Assembly: GCA_002395775.1 (NCBI GenBank)
Contig: DGUV01000046.1
Coordinates: forward strand, 1-35,822
DNA from: Prevotellaceae bacterium UBA4301
GTDB lineage: Bacteria; Bacteroidota; Bacteroidia; Bacteroidales; Bacteroidaceae
DNA: 35,822 bases
Reading direction: 5' to 3'
This document shows positions 14,831 through 24,110 of this stretch, piece after piece. Within the stretch, counting starts at the first letter, position 1; each line of letters begins with the position of its first letter. The notes below the pieces were generated by a model. It searched no databases. It was not told the DNA's origin and saw nothing but the letters and a program-made list of their open reading frames with translations. A program made the translations under genes and the position numbers.

Positions 14831-16342
14831 ATGGAATTTGAGATGATTGCCAAGACCTTTCAGGGCTTGGAAAATGTGTTGGCAGAAGAACTGACCCAAC
14901 TGGGGGCCAACAACATAAAGGTGGGACGCCGCATGGTGTCATACACAGGTGACAAGGAACTGCTCTACAAGAGCAACTTCTGCCTGCGCACGGCCATTCG
15001 TGTGCTGAAACCCATCAAGCACTTCCGTGCCACCAGTGCCGACGAGGTGTATGAGGCAGTGAAGGCCATCGACTGGAGTCAGTATCTGACAAACGACACC
15101 ACGTTTGCCGTTGACAGCGTGGTTTATTCCACCGAGTTCCGCCACTCGAAGTTTGTGGCCTATAAGGTGAAGGACGCCATTGTGGACCAGTTCCGCGAAA
15201 AGACGGGCAACCGCCCCAACATCCGTGTGTCGAATCCCGACTTGCAACTGAACATGCACATTGCCGAATATGACTGCACGCTCAGCCTCGACTCTTCGGG
15301 CGAGAGCCTGCACCGGCGCGGCTATCGACAGGAGGCCGTGGAGGCCCCGCTCAACGAGGTGTTGGCGGCGGGCATCATCCTGATGACAGGGTGGCGCGGC
15401 GAGACGGACTTCATCGACCCCATGTGCGGCAGTGGTACGCTGCCCATAGAGGCTGCACTGATAGCCAAGAACATGGCTCCGGGCCTGTTCCGTCAGGGTT
15501 ATGCTTTCGAGAAGTGGCCAGACTTCGATGCCGAACTGTTTGAGCGAATCTACAATGACGATTCCCAGGAGCGCGAGTTTTCCCATCACATCTATGGCTA
15601 CGACAACAACCGTCAGGCCGTAGCCATTGCCGAGCGCAATGTGAAAGCTGCGGGTCTGACAGGTGACGTCAGCATTCAGTTCCAGGACTTCAAGGACTTT
15701 GTGCAGCCTGCCGAAAGGGCCATCCTTGTTACCAATCCGCCCTATGGCGAGCGCATCAAGCCCGAAGACCTGCTGGGCTTGTACAAGATGATAGGGACTC
15801 AGTTCAAGAAACAATTTGTCGATAACGAGGCTTGGGTGCTCAGCTATCGTGAGGAGTGCTTTGATGCCATCGGGCTGAAGCCTTCCCTGAAGGTGCCCCT
15901 CTACAATGGTTCGCTTGAGTGTGAGCTCAGGAAGTACCAGATGTTCTCGGGCCGTTACAACGACGTGCGTTCAGAGGGCCGTCAGATTAAGTCGGATGAC
16001 GAACGTCGCCAGATGGCCGAGAAGCGTCGGTTCAAAGAGAAACGTTCCGTAAAGCAGCGGTTCGACGAGAGTGACGAGGACTTCCAGAAGCGATTCGAAC
16101 GCCGCCCGCGCCACGACGACCGTGAGGAGCGCCCCCGTCGTTTCGGTCGTGACGAGCGAGAGGAACGTCCGCGCCGCTTTGAAGGCGGCGACCGTTCGGC
16201 TGGTGATTACAAGCGCGCCGGACGCGATTTCAAGAAAGGAGATTTCAAACATGGCGGCCGCGACTTCAAACGTGGCGGCCGCGACTTCAAACGTGGTGGG
16301 CGTGACTTTAATAAAGGAAAGGGAAATAGATATGAGGACTAA
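14831..16342 (+). CDS. THUMP-domain rRNA methyltransferase (RlmL-like) with RG-rich tail
   Basis: A 503-residue protein. The N-terminal ferredoxin-like/THUMP region (about 1-160) is followed by a class I methyltransferase domain with DPMCGSGTLPIEAA (SAM binding) and NPPYGER (the NPPY catalytic motif of N2-guanine methyltransferases). The family (COG0116) methylates guanine in 23S rRNA, position 2445 in E. coli RlmL. Residues from about 385 form a charged, low-complexity tail rich in Arg, Asp and Gly with repeated GGRDFKR, which may add RNA affinity (inference). The start could instead be Met5. The stop overlaps the start of the dipeptidyl peptidase gene by 11 bp, so the two are likely translated from one message. 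Confidence 0.88.
   Translation: MEFEMIAKTFQGLENVLAEELTQLGANNIKVGRRMVSYTGDKELLYKSNFCLRTAIRVLKPIKHFRATSADEVYEAVKAIDWSQYLTNDTTFAVDSVVYSTEFRHSKFVAYKVKDAIVDQFREKTGNRPNIRVSNPDLQLNMHIAEYDCTLSLDSSGESLHRRGYRQEAVEAPLNEVLAAGIILMTGWRGETDFIDPMCGSGTLPIEAALIAKNMAPGLFRQGYAFEKWPDFDAELFERIYNDDSQEREFSHHIYGYDNNRQAVAIAERNVKAAGLTGDVSIQFQDFKDFVQPAERAILVTNPPYGERIKPEDLLGLYKMIGTQFKKQFVDNEAWVLSYREECFDAIGLKPSLKVPLYNGSLECELRKYQMFSGRYNDVRSEGRQIKSDDERRQMAEKRRFKEKRSVKQRFDESDEDFQKRFERRPRHDDREERPRRFGRDEREERPRRFEGGDRSAGDYKRAGRDFKKGDFKHGGRDFKRGGRDFKRGGRDFNKGKGNRYED
16253..16315 (+). repeat. 21-bp tandem repeat encoding GGRDFKR
   Basis: Three consecutive 21-bp units (16253-16273, 16274-16294, 16295-16315). The first two are identical and the third diverged, encoding the RG-rich end of the RlmL-like protein. 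A looser version extends upstream. Confidence 0.8.
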
Positions 16343-18488
16343 ATTTCTTCTTGTTTTGATGCTAATGGCGAGTACCGCAATGGGGCAGAAGCTCTTGACG
16401 CTGGAGGATGTCATGGGGAGTGGAAATAACATCTACAACCTCATTCCCAAAAACAAATACACCCAGTGGTGGGGCAACGTCCCCGTGGAGACCACCCACG
16501 AAGAGGTGCGTGAACTGCTGACAGGTCAGTCGCTCGTTACAGTGGAGCGCATCAATGAGATTGCCGGCGAGAAGGTAGTCGCCAGCGGACATAACATCCT
16601 GCTGCCCTATGGGCGACAGACCATTGCCCAGGTGCAGACTGGCTCAAAGCGCATGCTGGTGGACTGGAAGGAGGGGCGCATTGTATGGAGTCAGCCCATA
16701 CCTGCCGATGCTGCTCATCAGGACTTCAGCCAGCAGTCGCGAAATCTGGCCTTTACTCGTCAGGGGAACCTCTATGTTATGACGGCAGAAGGACAGGAAC
16801 TGCAGGTGAGCAAGGACGGAAGTACCGACGGCTCCAACGATATCGTCTATGGACAGAGTGTGCATCGCGATGAATTCGGCATCACGAAAGGCACCTTCTG
16901 GAGTCCCAACGGTCAGCGTCTGGCCTTCTATCGCATGGACCAGAGCATGGTGGCCGGCTATCCGCAGGTCGATATCTCGCAACGCATAGCTGCTGTCACT
17001 ATGGACAAGTATCCCATGGCCGGAGAGACGAGTCATCAGGTCAAGGTGGGCGTCTTCGACGTGAAAACGCAAAAGACCACATGGCTGCAACTCATCGGGG
17101 CACCCGATGATTATCACACCAACCTCTCTTGGGCTCCCGATGGGAAATTGCTCTACATTTTTGAACTGAATCGCGAGCAGAACCACATGCAACTCGTCGC
17201 ATACGATACGGAAACAGGAAAGCTGGAGAAACGCTTACTGGAGGAACGACACGAAAAATACGTGGAACCCATGCACGGCCTCGACTTCCTGCCTTGGGAC
17301 AACTCGAAGGCAGTCATGCAGAGTCAACGTGACGGGTGGAACCACCTCTATCTGCTCGACGTGACTACCGGTGAGACAGAGCAACTCACCGTCGGAGAGT
17401 GGGTGGTGCAGGATTTCTTGGGTTTCAACGTCAAGTCTAAGAGTCTGCTCTATCTTGGCAACGAGAGCGATCCCCGTCGTAGTTGCATTTACCGTTACGA
17501 CTTGAAGAATCGCCGGACCACCATGCTTGGCGCCGACGATGGTGTGCACTATGCCTCGTTGAGTGAGGACGGTTCGATGCTCATCGACCGTTATTCTTCG
17601 CCCACCGTGCCTCGTAGCATCAATCTCATCTCTACGCAGCCCACTCGTGGCCGACGCCCCAATATGGTGAGCAACATACTTACTGCCACTGACCCCTGGC
17701 AGGACGAGGGCTACAAGATTCCCGAAATTACCAGCGGAAGCATTAAGGCTGCTGACGGGGTGACCGACCTTTATTATCGTATGGTGAAGCCCGTTGACTT
17801 CGACCCGTCGAAGAAATACCCCACCGTGGTCTATGTGTATGGCGGACCTCATGCCCACAACGTGGATGCCCGCTGGCACTGGTGCTTGCGCGGCTGGGAA
17901 GCCTACATGGCCAGCAAGGGCTATCTGCTCTTCATCCTCGACAACCGTGGCAGCGAATGGCGCGGACGCGATTTCGAGCAAATCACTTTCCGCCATCTGG
18001 GCGAGGAGGAAATGAGAGATCAGATGGAGGGCGTGAAGTTCCTGAAGTCCCTGCCTTATGTCGATGCCGAGCGGATGGGCGTACACGGCTGGTCGTATGG
18101 TGGTTTCATGACCATCAACCTCATGTGTACCTATCCCGATGTCTTCAAGGTGGGCGTGGCCGGTGGGCCGGTCATCGACTGGAAGTACTACGAGGTGATG
18201 TATGGTGAGCGATACATGGACACACCGCAGCAGAACGCCGAAGGCTATGAGCGTTGCAGCCTGCTGAACAAGGCCAAGAACCTGAAGGGGCGCTTGCAGA
18301 TAATCTTTGGCTACAACGACCCCACTTGTGTGCCTCAACACACCTTGTCGTTCCTGCGTGCCTGTGAGGATGCCGGCACTCAGCCCGACCTCTTTACCTA
18401 TCCCGGCGCCGGTCACAACATGTTCGGCCGCGACCAGATACATCTTCATGAGCGTATAACCCGATATTTTGACGACTTTCTGAAATGA
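16332..18488 (+). CDS. dpp4: Dipeptidyl peptidase IV (S9B family)
   Basis: A 718-residue prolyl dipeptidyl peptidase that removes Xaa-Pro or Xaa-Ala dipeptides from peptide N-termini. The signal peptide MRTKFLLVLMLMASTAMGQ sends it to the periplasm. An eight-bladed beta-propeller (about 30-470) carries the substrate N-terminus-binding acidic pair (RDEFG region). The alpha/beta hydrolase domain holds the triad Ser588 (GWSYGG), Asp663 (YNDPT) and His695 (GAGHNMFG). The length matches the well-studied Porphyromonas enzyme (about 720). The open frame extends upstream inside the methyltransferase gene, but the ATG at 16332 is the only start giving a signal peptide. It overlaps its neighbours on both sides (11 bp with the methyltransferase, 4 bp ATGA with purD), so it is part of a tight gene string. 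Confidence 0.95.
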   Translation: MRTKFLLVLMLMASTAMGQKLLTLEDVMGSGNNIYNLIPKNKYTQWWGNVPVETTHEEVRELLTGQSLVTVERINEIAGEKVVASGHNILLPYGRQTIAQVQTGSKRMLVDWKEGRIVWSQPIPADAAHQDFSQQSRNLAFTRQGNLYVMTAEGQELQVSKDGSTDGSNDIVYGQSVHRDEFGITKGTFWSPNGQRLAFYRMDQSMVAGYPQVDISQRIAAVTMDKYPMAGETSHQVKVGVFDVKTQKTTWLQLIGAPDDYHTNLSWAPDGKLLYIFELNREQNHMQLVAYDTETGKLEKRLLEERHEKYVEPMHGLDFLPWDNSKAVMQSQRDGWNHLYLLDVTTGETEQLTVGEWVVQDFLGFNVKSKSLLYLGNESDPRRSCIYRYDLKNRRTTMLGADDGVHYASLSEDGSMLIDRYSSPTVPRSINLISTQPTRGRRPNMVSNILTATDPWQDEGYKIPEITSGSIKAADGVTDLYYRMVKPVDFDPSKKYPTVVYVYGGPHAHNVDARWHWCLRGWEAYMASKGYLLFILDNRGSEWRGRDFEQITFRHLGEEEMRDQMEGVKFLKSLPYVDAERMGVHGWSYGGFMTINLMCTYPDVFKVGVAGGPVIDWKYYEVMYGERYMDTPQQNAEGYERCSLLNKAKNLKGRLQIIFGYNDPTCVPQHTLSFLRACEDAGTQPDLFTYPGAGHNMFGRDQIHLHERITRYFDDFLK

Positions 18489-19756
18489 AAATTCTCCTTT
18501 TAGGCTCTGGTGGCCGTGAGCACGCCATAGCATGGAAGTTGGCTCAGAGCCAGCGACTTGAGAAACTGTTTATTGCTCCTGGCAATGCCGGAACGAGTGA
18601 AGTGGGCGAGAATGTAGCCCTGAAGGCCGACGATTTCCCAGGCATCCGTCAGTTTGTGCTCGACAAAGGCATAGACATGGTGGTCGTAGGCCCTGAGGAC
18701 CCCCTGGTGAAAGGCATCTATGATTATTTCAAGGCTGATGCAGACCTGAAGGATGTGCCCGTCATCGGTCCCTCAAAGCAAGGGGCGGTCCTGGAGGGTT
18801 CCAAGGACTTTGCAAAGGGCTTTATGCAGCGGCACAATATCCCGACGGCACGCTATCAGACATTTGATGGCGAACACCTTGCAGAGGGCCTTGCTTTCCT
18901 CGAAACCCTGCAGGCACCTTATGTGCTGAAAGCCGACGGTTTGTGTGCAGGCAAGGGTGTGCTCATCCTCCCCACGCTGGAGGAAGCCAAGAAGGAACTT
19001 CGTGAGATGCTTGGAGGCATGTTCGGAACGGCGTCAGCCCGTGTCGTGATTGAGGAATTCCTGAGCGGTATCGAGTGCTCAGTCTTTGTCCTCACCGACG
19101 GACGTGACTACAAAATCCTGCCCGAGGCCAAGGACTATAAGCGGATTGGCGAAGGCGATACCGGCCTGAATACGGGTGGCATGGGGTCAGTTTCTCCCGT
19201 ACCTTTTGCCACCAAGGAGTGGATGCAGAAGGTGGAAGACCGCATCATTCGCCCAACGGTCAGTGGACTGGCCGAAGAGGGCATCGACTACAAGGGCTTC
19301 ATCTTCTTCGGTCTCATCAATGTGGAAGGAGACCCGAAGGTCATTGAGTACAACTGCCGTATGGGCGATCCGGAAACCGAGACCGTCATGCTTCGCCTGA
19401 AAAGCGACCTCGTGGACTTGCTCGAAGGCGTAGCTACGCAGACACTTCGTGAAAGGGCCATAGCGTTTGACCCACGTCCTGTGGTCTGTGTGATGCTCGT
19501 TAGCGGCGGCTATCCACAGCAGTATGAGAAAGGTAAACCCATGACCGGGTTTGACCAGGTGGGGGAGAGCATCCTCTTCCATGCGGGAACAGCCTTGAAG
19601 GATGGCCAGATTGTGACCAACGGAGGCCGTGTCCTGGCTGTCAGCAACTATGGCCAGACTCAGGCCGAGGCGCTGGCCAAGAGCATGAAGGGTGCCGAAG
19701 AGATACAGTTCGAAGGAAAGTATTATCGTCGCGACATCGGTCAGGACCTTGCGTAG
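18485..19756 (+). CDS. purD: Phosphoribosylamine-glycine ligase (GARS)
   Basis: A 423-residue ATP-grasp enzyme that joins glycine to 5-phosphoribosylamine in the second step of purine synthesis (EC 6.3.4.13). Family signatures: MKILLLGSGGREHAIAWKLA at the N-terminus, LKADGLCAGKGV (ATP-grasp nucleotide loop), LNTGGMGSVSP, and YNCRMGDPETE (metal ligands). Length is typical. The start ATGA overlaps the stop of the peptidase gene, implying translational coupling, although the two enzymes have no metabolic link. The gene is followed by an overlapping membrane-protein frame. Confidence 0.96.
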   Translation: MKILLLGSGGREHAIAWKLAQSQRLEKLFIAPGNAGTSEVGENVALKADDFPGIRQFVLDKGIDMVVVGPEDPLVKGIYDYFKADADLKDVPVIGPSKQGAVLEGSKDFAKGFMQRHNIPTARYQTFDGEHLAEGLAFLETLQAPYVLKADGLCAGKGVLILPTLEEAKKELREMLGGMFGTASARVVIEEFLSGIECSVFVLTDGRDYKILPEAKDYKRIGEGDTGLNTGGMGSVSPVPFATKEWMQKVEDRIIRPTVSGLAEEGIDYKGFIFFGLINVEGDPKVIEYNCRMGDPETETVMLRLKSDLVDLLEGVATQTLRERAIAFDPRPVVCVMLVSGGYPQQYEKGKPMTGFDQVGESILFHAGTALKDGQIVTNGGRVLAVSNYGQTQAEALAKSMKGAEEIQFEGKYYRRDIGQDLA

Positions 19757-20771
19757 AGCCAAACTACATAACCGCATTGGTCGCAGCATTGCCACGTTGC
19801 CCGTCTGCTCGTTGCTGGCTTTGGGCATGTGGTGGTTGCCGGAGCGCCGCTTCACCCCCGACCTCGTCGCCGGGCTGTTGCTTGTGGCGCTGACGGCTTA
19901 TGTCGTGATGGAGACGAACAATACCTATCAGGTCATTCGTGTCCGTTCTCGCATGATGTCGTCGGTGTGGTTGTTTCTTTCGGCAAGCGTCATTCCTTTC
20001 CATTATTTCAGTCCAGTCCTTCTGGCCACGTTCTGTCTGGCCGTGAGCATTTATCTGCTCTTCCGCACCTATCAGCAGCCTCAGCCGGTGGTGGATACCT
20101 TCCATTCCTTCCTCCTGCTTGCCTTGGGAAGCATCGTCTTGCCGCAGATGGCTCTGTTTGCTCCCTTCTTTCTGTGGTACTTCATCGTGTTCATGCGGGC
20201 TATCTCCCTTCGCAGCTTCTTTGCGGGCCTGTTGGGTCTTGTGTTGCCTTTTTGGTTCTGGGCAGCGTGGCAAATCTGGATAGGCGACCTCGGTCCGTTG
20301 CTGGCATGGTGGCGCGACCTGCTCAGCACTGTAGATGAGGGGTTGGTGCCTCTTGTGCAGGCTGGTGGTTGGCAAGCCGTCTGGGATAAGGTGAGCGCGT
20401 GGCAGTCCGATTTCTACCTGTCGAATGCCACTTTCCTGCTGCTTTTCTTCTTGACGCTTTGGACTTCAGTTTACTATCTTGAGAACAGCTTTGACGACAA
20501 AATTCGCACTCGCATGATGATGTATGTCTATCTGATGCAGTCGTGGCTGATCATCATCTTGTCGGTTGTCACTTTCCAGTTTACGGCATTCACCCCCTTG
20601 CTCATGTTCTCTGTCACCCCTCTTTTGGCTCACTATTTCACCTTGCGTAACACGTGGGTTGCCCTTATCGTATTTCTGCTGACCGTGGCAGTTTTTATCA
20701 TAATCTTTGTTAATCCGGCGACAATGATGGAATATTTTTTGTATCTTTGCCGGACATTTCAGGAAAATTAA
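19749..20771 (+). CDS. Multi-pass membrane protein of unknown function
   Basis: About 340 residues with roughly 8-9 hydrophobic helices (for example VAGLLLVALTAYVVM, FFAGLLGLVLPFWFW, WVALIVFLLTVAVFIIIFV). No ATG is available near the front. A TTG at 19749 overlaps purD by 8 bp and gives MRRAKLHNRIG, while a GTG at 19692 would need a 65 bp overlap; I prefer the TTG but the start is uncertain. I do not recognise a family with confidence. The next gene, 15 bp downstream, encodes a large membrane glycosyltransferase candidate, so a role in envelope assembly is possible by position only. Confidence 0.75.
   Translation: MRRAKLHNRIGRSIATLPVCSLLALGMWWLPERRFTPDLVAGLLLVALTAYVVMETNNTYQVIRVRSRMMSSVWLFLSASVIPFHYFSPVLLATFCLAVSIYLLFRTYQQPQPVVDTFHSFLLLALGSIVLPQMALFAPFFLWYFIVFMRAISLRSFFAGLLGLVLPFWFWAAWQIWIGDLGPLLAWWRDLLSTVDEGLVPLVQAGGWQAVWDKVSAWQSDFYLSNATFLLLFFLTLWTSVYYLENSFDDKIRTRMMMYVYLMQSWLIIILSVVTFQFTAFTPLLMFSVTPLLAHYFTLRNTWVALIVFLLTVAVFIIIFVNPATMMEYFLYLCRTFQEN
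20742..20749 (+). promoter_or_regulatory. Possible -7 element before the DUF2723 gene
   Basis: TATCTTTG fits TAnnTTTG and ends 37 bp before the ATG at 20787, but it lies inside the preceding coding region and no TTG sits at the right distance upstream. It may allow separate transcription of the downstream genes. Confidence 0.35.
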
Positions 20772-20786
20772 TCATACCTATTAAAT

Positions 20787-23700
20787 ATGAAGCATTTCAG
20801 ACTGATAGACAACGTGCTGGGCTGGCTGACCTTTCTGGTTGCAGCATGGGTCTATTGCACGACCGTGGAGCCTACGGCAAGCTTCTGGGACTGCCCCGAG
20901 TTCATAACCACAGCTTATAAGCTGGAAGTTGGTCATCCGCCAGGTGCCCCATTCTTCATGCTCACGGGAAATCTGTTCACTCAACTGACTAACGACCCAA
21001 CCCAGGTGGCCTATATGATAAACATCATGTCGGCCTTGATGTCGGCCTTGTGCATCCTGTTCCTGTTCTGGAGCATCTCTCATTTGGCCCGCAAATTGGT
21101 AGGTACGAATGGCGAGGTGGCAACGTTTGGACAATTGGTGGCCGTGGAAGCCAGCGCCCTGGTGGGTGCTTTGGTCTATACGTTTAGCGACACCTTCTGG
21201 TTCTCGGCTGTAGAGGGTGAGGTGTATGCCTACAGTAGCCTGTTCACAGCCTTGGTCTTTTGGCTGATGCTGAAGTGGGAGGACCATGCCGACGAGCCCC
21301 ATTCTGACCGCTATCTGGTGTTGATTGCCTATCTGACGGGCTTGTCTATAGGCGTCCACCTGCTCAACTTGCTCTGTCTGCCTGCCATTGTGCTGGTGTT
21401 CTACTATCGCAAATTCCCCAATGCCAACCTCAAAGGGTCTTTGGTGGCTTTGTTGCTCTCGTTTGCCCTGATAGCCGTGGTGCTCTATGGCATCATCCCA
21501 GGCATCGTGAAGGTGGGCGGATGGTTTGAGCTCTTCTTTGTCAACACCCTCTCGCTGCCCTTCAATACGGGCCTGATTATCTACATTCTGGTTGTAATCA
21601 CCTCCGTTCTGTGGGCCATTTGGGAAACCCATCGTGAGGCTCAGAGCCGCATGCGCATGATCGTTTCCTATGCGTTGAGTGTGGGTCTGCTCGGTATTCC
21701 CTTCTATGGCTATGGCTGGACCAGCCTGGTCATTGGCATCTTGGCACTTGGGGCTTTGGTCTTTGCCTTGCAGTATCGCAAGGAGAACGGATTCCTCATC
21801 TCGCCCCGCTTGATGAACACCTCGCTCCTTTGTATGCTGCTCATTATGGTCGGCTATTCGTCGTATGCGGTCATTGTCATCCGTTCGACAGCCAACACTC
21901 CCATGGACCAGAACTCGCCCGAGGACATCTTCACGCTGGGTTCTTATCTGAGCCGCGAGCAGTATGGCGACCGGCCTTTGCTCTACGGCCCAGCCTACAA
22001 TTCTCAGGTGGAGATGAAGGTAGAGGGCGACTACTGGGTGCCTGTGTCAAAGAAGGGTTCGCCTGTCTATCAGCGCAAGGAGAAGGCATCGCCCGACGAA
22101 CCAGACCGCTATGAGCTGCTGCGCCATAACATTGATTATGTCTATGGTCAGAACATGCTCTTCCCCCGCATGTATAGCGACCGTCATAAGCAGGCCTATG
22201 AGGACTGGATGGGCGGCGTGAAGGGTCACACTGTTGAGGCCAACGTAGCTGGTCGCACCCAGCAAATCAAGATGCCGACGATGGGCGAGAACCTCTATTT
22301 CTTCCTGTCGTACCAGATGAATTTCATGTACTGGCGCTACTTTATGTGGAACTTCGCCGGTAGGCAGAACGACATCCAAGGCAATGGCGAACTGGAGCAT
22401 GGAAACTGGCTGACCGGTATCAAGTGGTTCGACAACTGGCGTCTGGGTGACCAGGACAAGTTGCCAACCGAACTGAAGGAAAACAAGGGACACAATGTCT
22501 TCTATGCCCTGCCGCTTGTGCTTGGTCTGCTGGGCCTCTTCTGGCAGGTTTACAAGAACAATGGTCAGCAGAACGATGGCGTCAAGCAGTTCTGGGTGGT
22601 GTTCTTCCTTTTCTTCATGACGGGTTTGGCCATTGTGGTCTATCTGAACCAGACACCCATGCAACCGCGTGAACGCGACTATGCCTATGCAGGCTCGTTC
22701 TATGCCTATGCCATTTGGGTAGGTCTGGGCGTTGCAGCATTGGCTGATTGGCTGCGGAAGGTGCTTCGCAATGAGACGATTTCGGCTTTAGTAGCCTGCG
22801 TTTGCTTGTTTGTTCCCGTGCAGATGGCCAGTCAGACGTGGGACGACCACGACCGTTCGGGCCGCTACACGTGTCGCGACTTCGGTCAGAACTATCTGCA
22901 GACCTTGCCCAAGGGCGTCAATCCCATCATCTTCACCAATGGTGACAACGACACCTTCCCCTTGTGGTACGGTCAGGAGACTGAGGGCACACGCACCGAT
23001 GCCCGCGTTTGCAATCTTTCGTATCTGCAGACCGACTGGTACATCGACCAAATGAAACGTCCGGCATACGACTCTCCCGGATTGCCCATCGCCTGGAAGC
23101 GTATTCAGTATGTGGCAGGAACCCGTGAGGGCGTCCGCGTCTATCCCGATGCCATCCAGCAGGTGATGGAGTACTACAAGGACGACCCAAAAGCCATGAA
23201 GGAAGCCCTTGGTGAGAATCCTTACGAGCTCACCAACATCATCGACCGCTGGATACTCTCCGACAATCCCGACTTGCAGATTATCCCCACAGACTCGATT
23301 GTCATCACCATCGACAAGGAAGCCGTGCGCAAGAGCGGTATGATGATAGCTGCCGACTCCATCCCCGATGTAATGCACATTTCGCTGAAGGGCCGTGGTA
23401 CGGTGTACAAGAGCGAGCTGATGATGTACGAAATGCTTGCCCGCTCAAATTGGGAACGCCCGCTTTATGTTGCCATCACTGTCGGCGAGAACAACTACGG
23501 AGACCTTGGCAAGAATTTCGTCCGCGAAGGACTGGCCGACCGAATCACTCCTTTCAACACGGAGAAGTCGGGCAAGACCGTCGATACGGAGAAGATGTAT
23601 GACAATGTCATGAACAAGTTCAAGTTCGGTGGTCTCGACAATCCCGACATATACCTTGACGAAACCGTGATGCGCATGTGCTACACCCATCGCCGCATCT

Positions 23701-24101
23701 TTGGTCAGCTCGGTATGCAGCTCATGCGCGAGGGCAAGAAGGAACAGGCACTCAAGTTGATGGAAAAGGCCGAAAAGGCCATTCCGGCCTACAATGTGCC
23801 TCATGGCTGGCAAGGCCGTTCGCTTGACCTGGCACGCACCTGGCTTGCACTTGGCAAGACCAAGAAGGGCGAGGAGATTGCATCCTATGTGGCAAAGACC
23901 TCGTGTGAGTACCTTGACTGGTATCTTTCCCTTTCGAACCGCTATGCCAATCGCTCTTCGTTTGACATCCGCACCAACTTCGTCACCTTGCAGGAGGCTG
24001 TGGAACTGCTTGATGCAGCCAATTCGAAGGAAGCGAATAAGTATCTCCAGCGTTTGCAGTCTTACTATCAGAGTCTTTCAGGCAGCACTGCTGACCAGTA
24101 A
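20787..24101 (+). CDS. DUF2723 / TMEM260-like GT-C glycosyltransferase candidate
   Basis: A 1104-residue protein. The first ~350 residues hold many transmembrane helices, and the first outside loop carries TVEPTASFWDCPEF (residues 26-39) and GHPPGAP (49-55), the conserved motif area of DUF2723. More helices follow to about 680, then a large soluble region, and the last ~150 residues look like helical TPR-type repeats (MREGKKEQALKLMEKAEKAI). DUF2723 is the domain of human TMEM260, reported as a protein O-mannosyltransferase; the bacterial members are therefore candidate lipid-linked-sugar protein glycosyltransferases acting outside the inner membrane. That function is inferred from the family. 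It precedes a polysaccharide deacetylase by 9 bp. Confidence 0.85.
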   Translation: MKHFRLIDNVLGWLTFLVAAWVYCTTVEPTASFWDCPEFITTAYKLEVGHPPGAPFFMLTGNLFTQLTNDPTQVAYMINIMSALMSALCILFLFWSISHLARKLVGTNGEVATFGQLVAVEASALVGALVYTFSDTFWFSAVEGEVYAYSSLFTALVFWLMLKWEDHADEPHSDRYLVLIAYLTGLSIGVHLLNLLCLPAIVLVFYYRKFPNANLKGSLVALLLSFALIAVVLYGIIPGIVKVGGWFELFFVNTLSLPFNTGLIIYILVVITSVLWAIWETHREAQSRMRMIVSYALSVGLLGIPFYGYGWTSLVIGILALGALVFALQYRKENGFLISPRLMNTSLLCMLLIMVGYSSYAVIVIRSTANTPMDQNSPEDIFTLGSYLSREQYGDRPLLYGPAYNSQVEMKVEGDYWVPVSKKGSPVYQRKEKASPDEPDRYELLRHNIDYVYGQNMLFPRMYSDRHKQAYEDWMGGVKGHTVEANVAGRTQQIKMPTMGENLYFFLSYQMNFMYWRYFMWNFAGRQNDIQGNGELEHGNWLTGIKWFDNWRLGDQDKLPTELKENKGHNVFYALPLVLGLLGLFWQVYKNNGQQNDGVKQFWVVFFLFFMTGLAIVVYLNQTPMQPRERDYAYAGSFYAYAIWVGLGVAALADWLRKVLRNETISALVACVCLFVPVQMASQTWDDHDRSGRYTCRDFGQNYLQTLPKGVNPIIFTNGDNDTFPLWYGQETEGTRTDARVCNLSYLQTDWYIDQMKRPAYDSPGLPIAWKRIQYVAGTREGVRVYPDAIQQVMEYYKDDPKAMKEALGENPYELTNIIDRWILSDNPDLQIIPTDSIVITIDKEAVRKSGMMIAADSIPDVMHISLKGRGTVYKSELMMYEMLARSNWERPLYVAITVGENNYGDLGKNFVREGLADRITPFNTEKSGKTVDTEKMYDNVMNKFKFGGLDNPDIYLDETVMRMCYTHRRIFGQLGMQLMREGKKEQALKLMEKAEKAIPAYNVPHGWQGRSLDLARTWLALGKTKKGEEIASYVAKTSCEYLDWYLSLSNRYANRSSFDIRTNFVTLQEAVELLDAANSKEANKYLQRLQSYYQSLSGSTADQ

Positions 24102-24110
24102 TTCTGTAGT

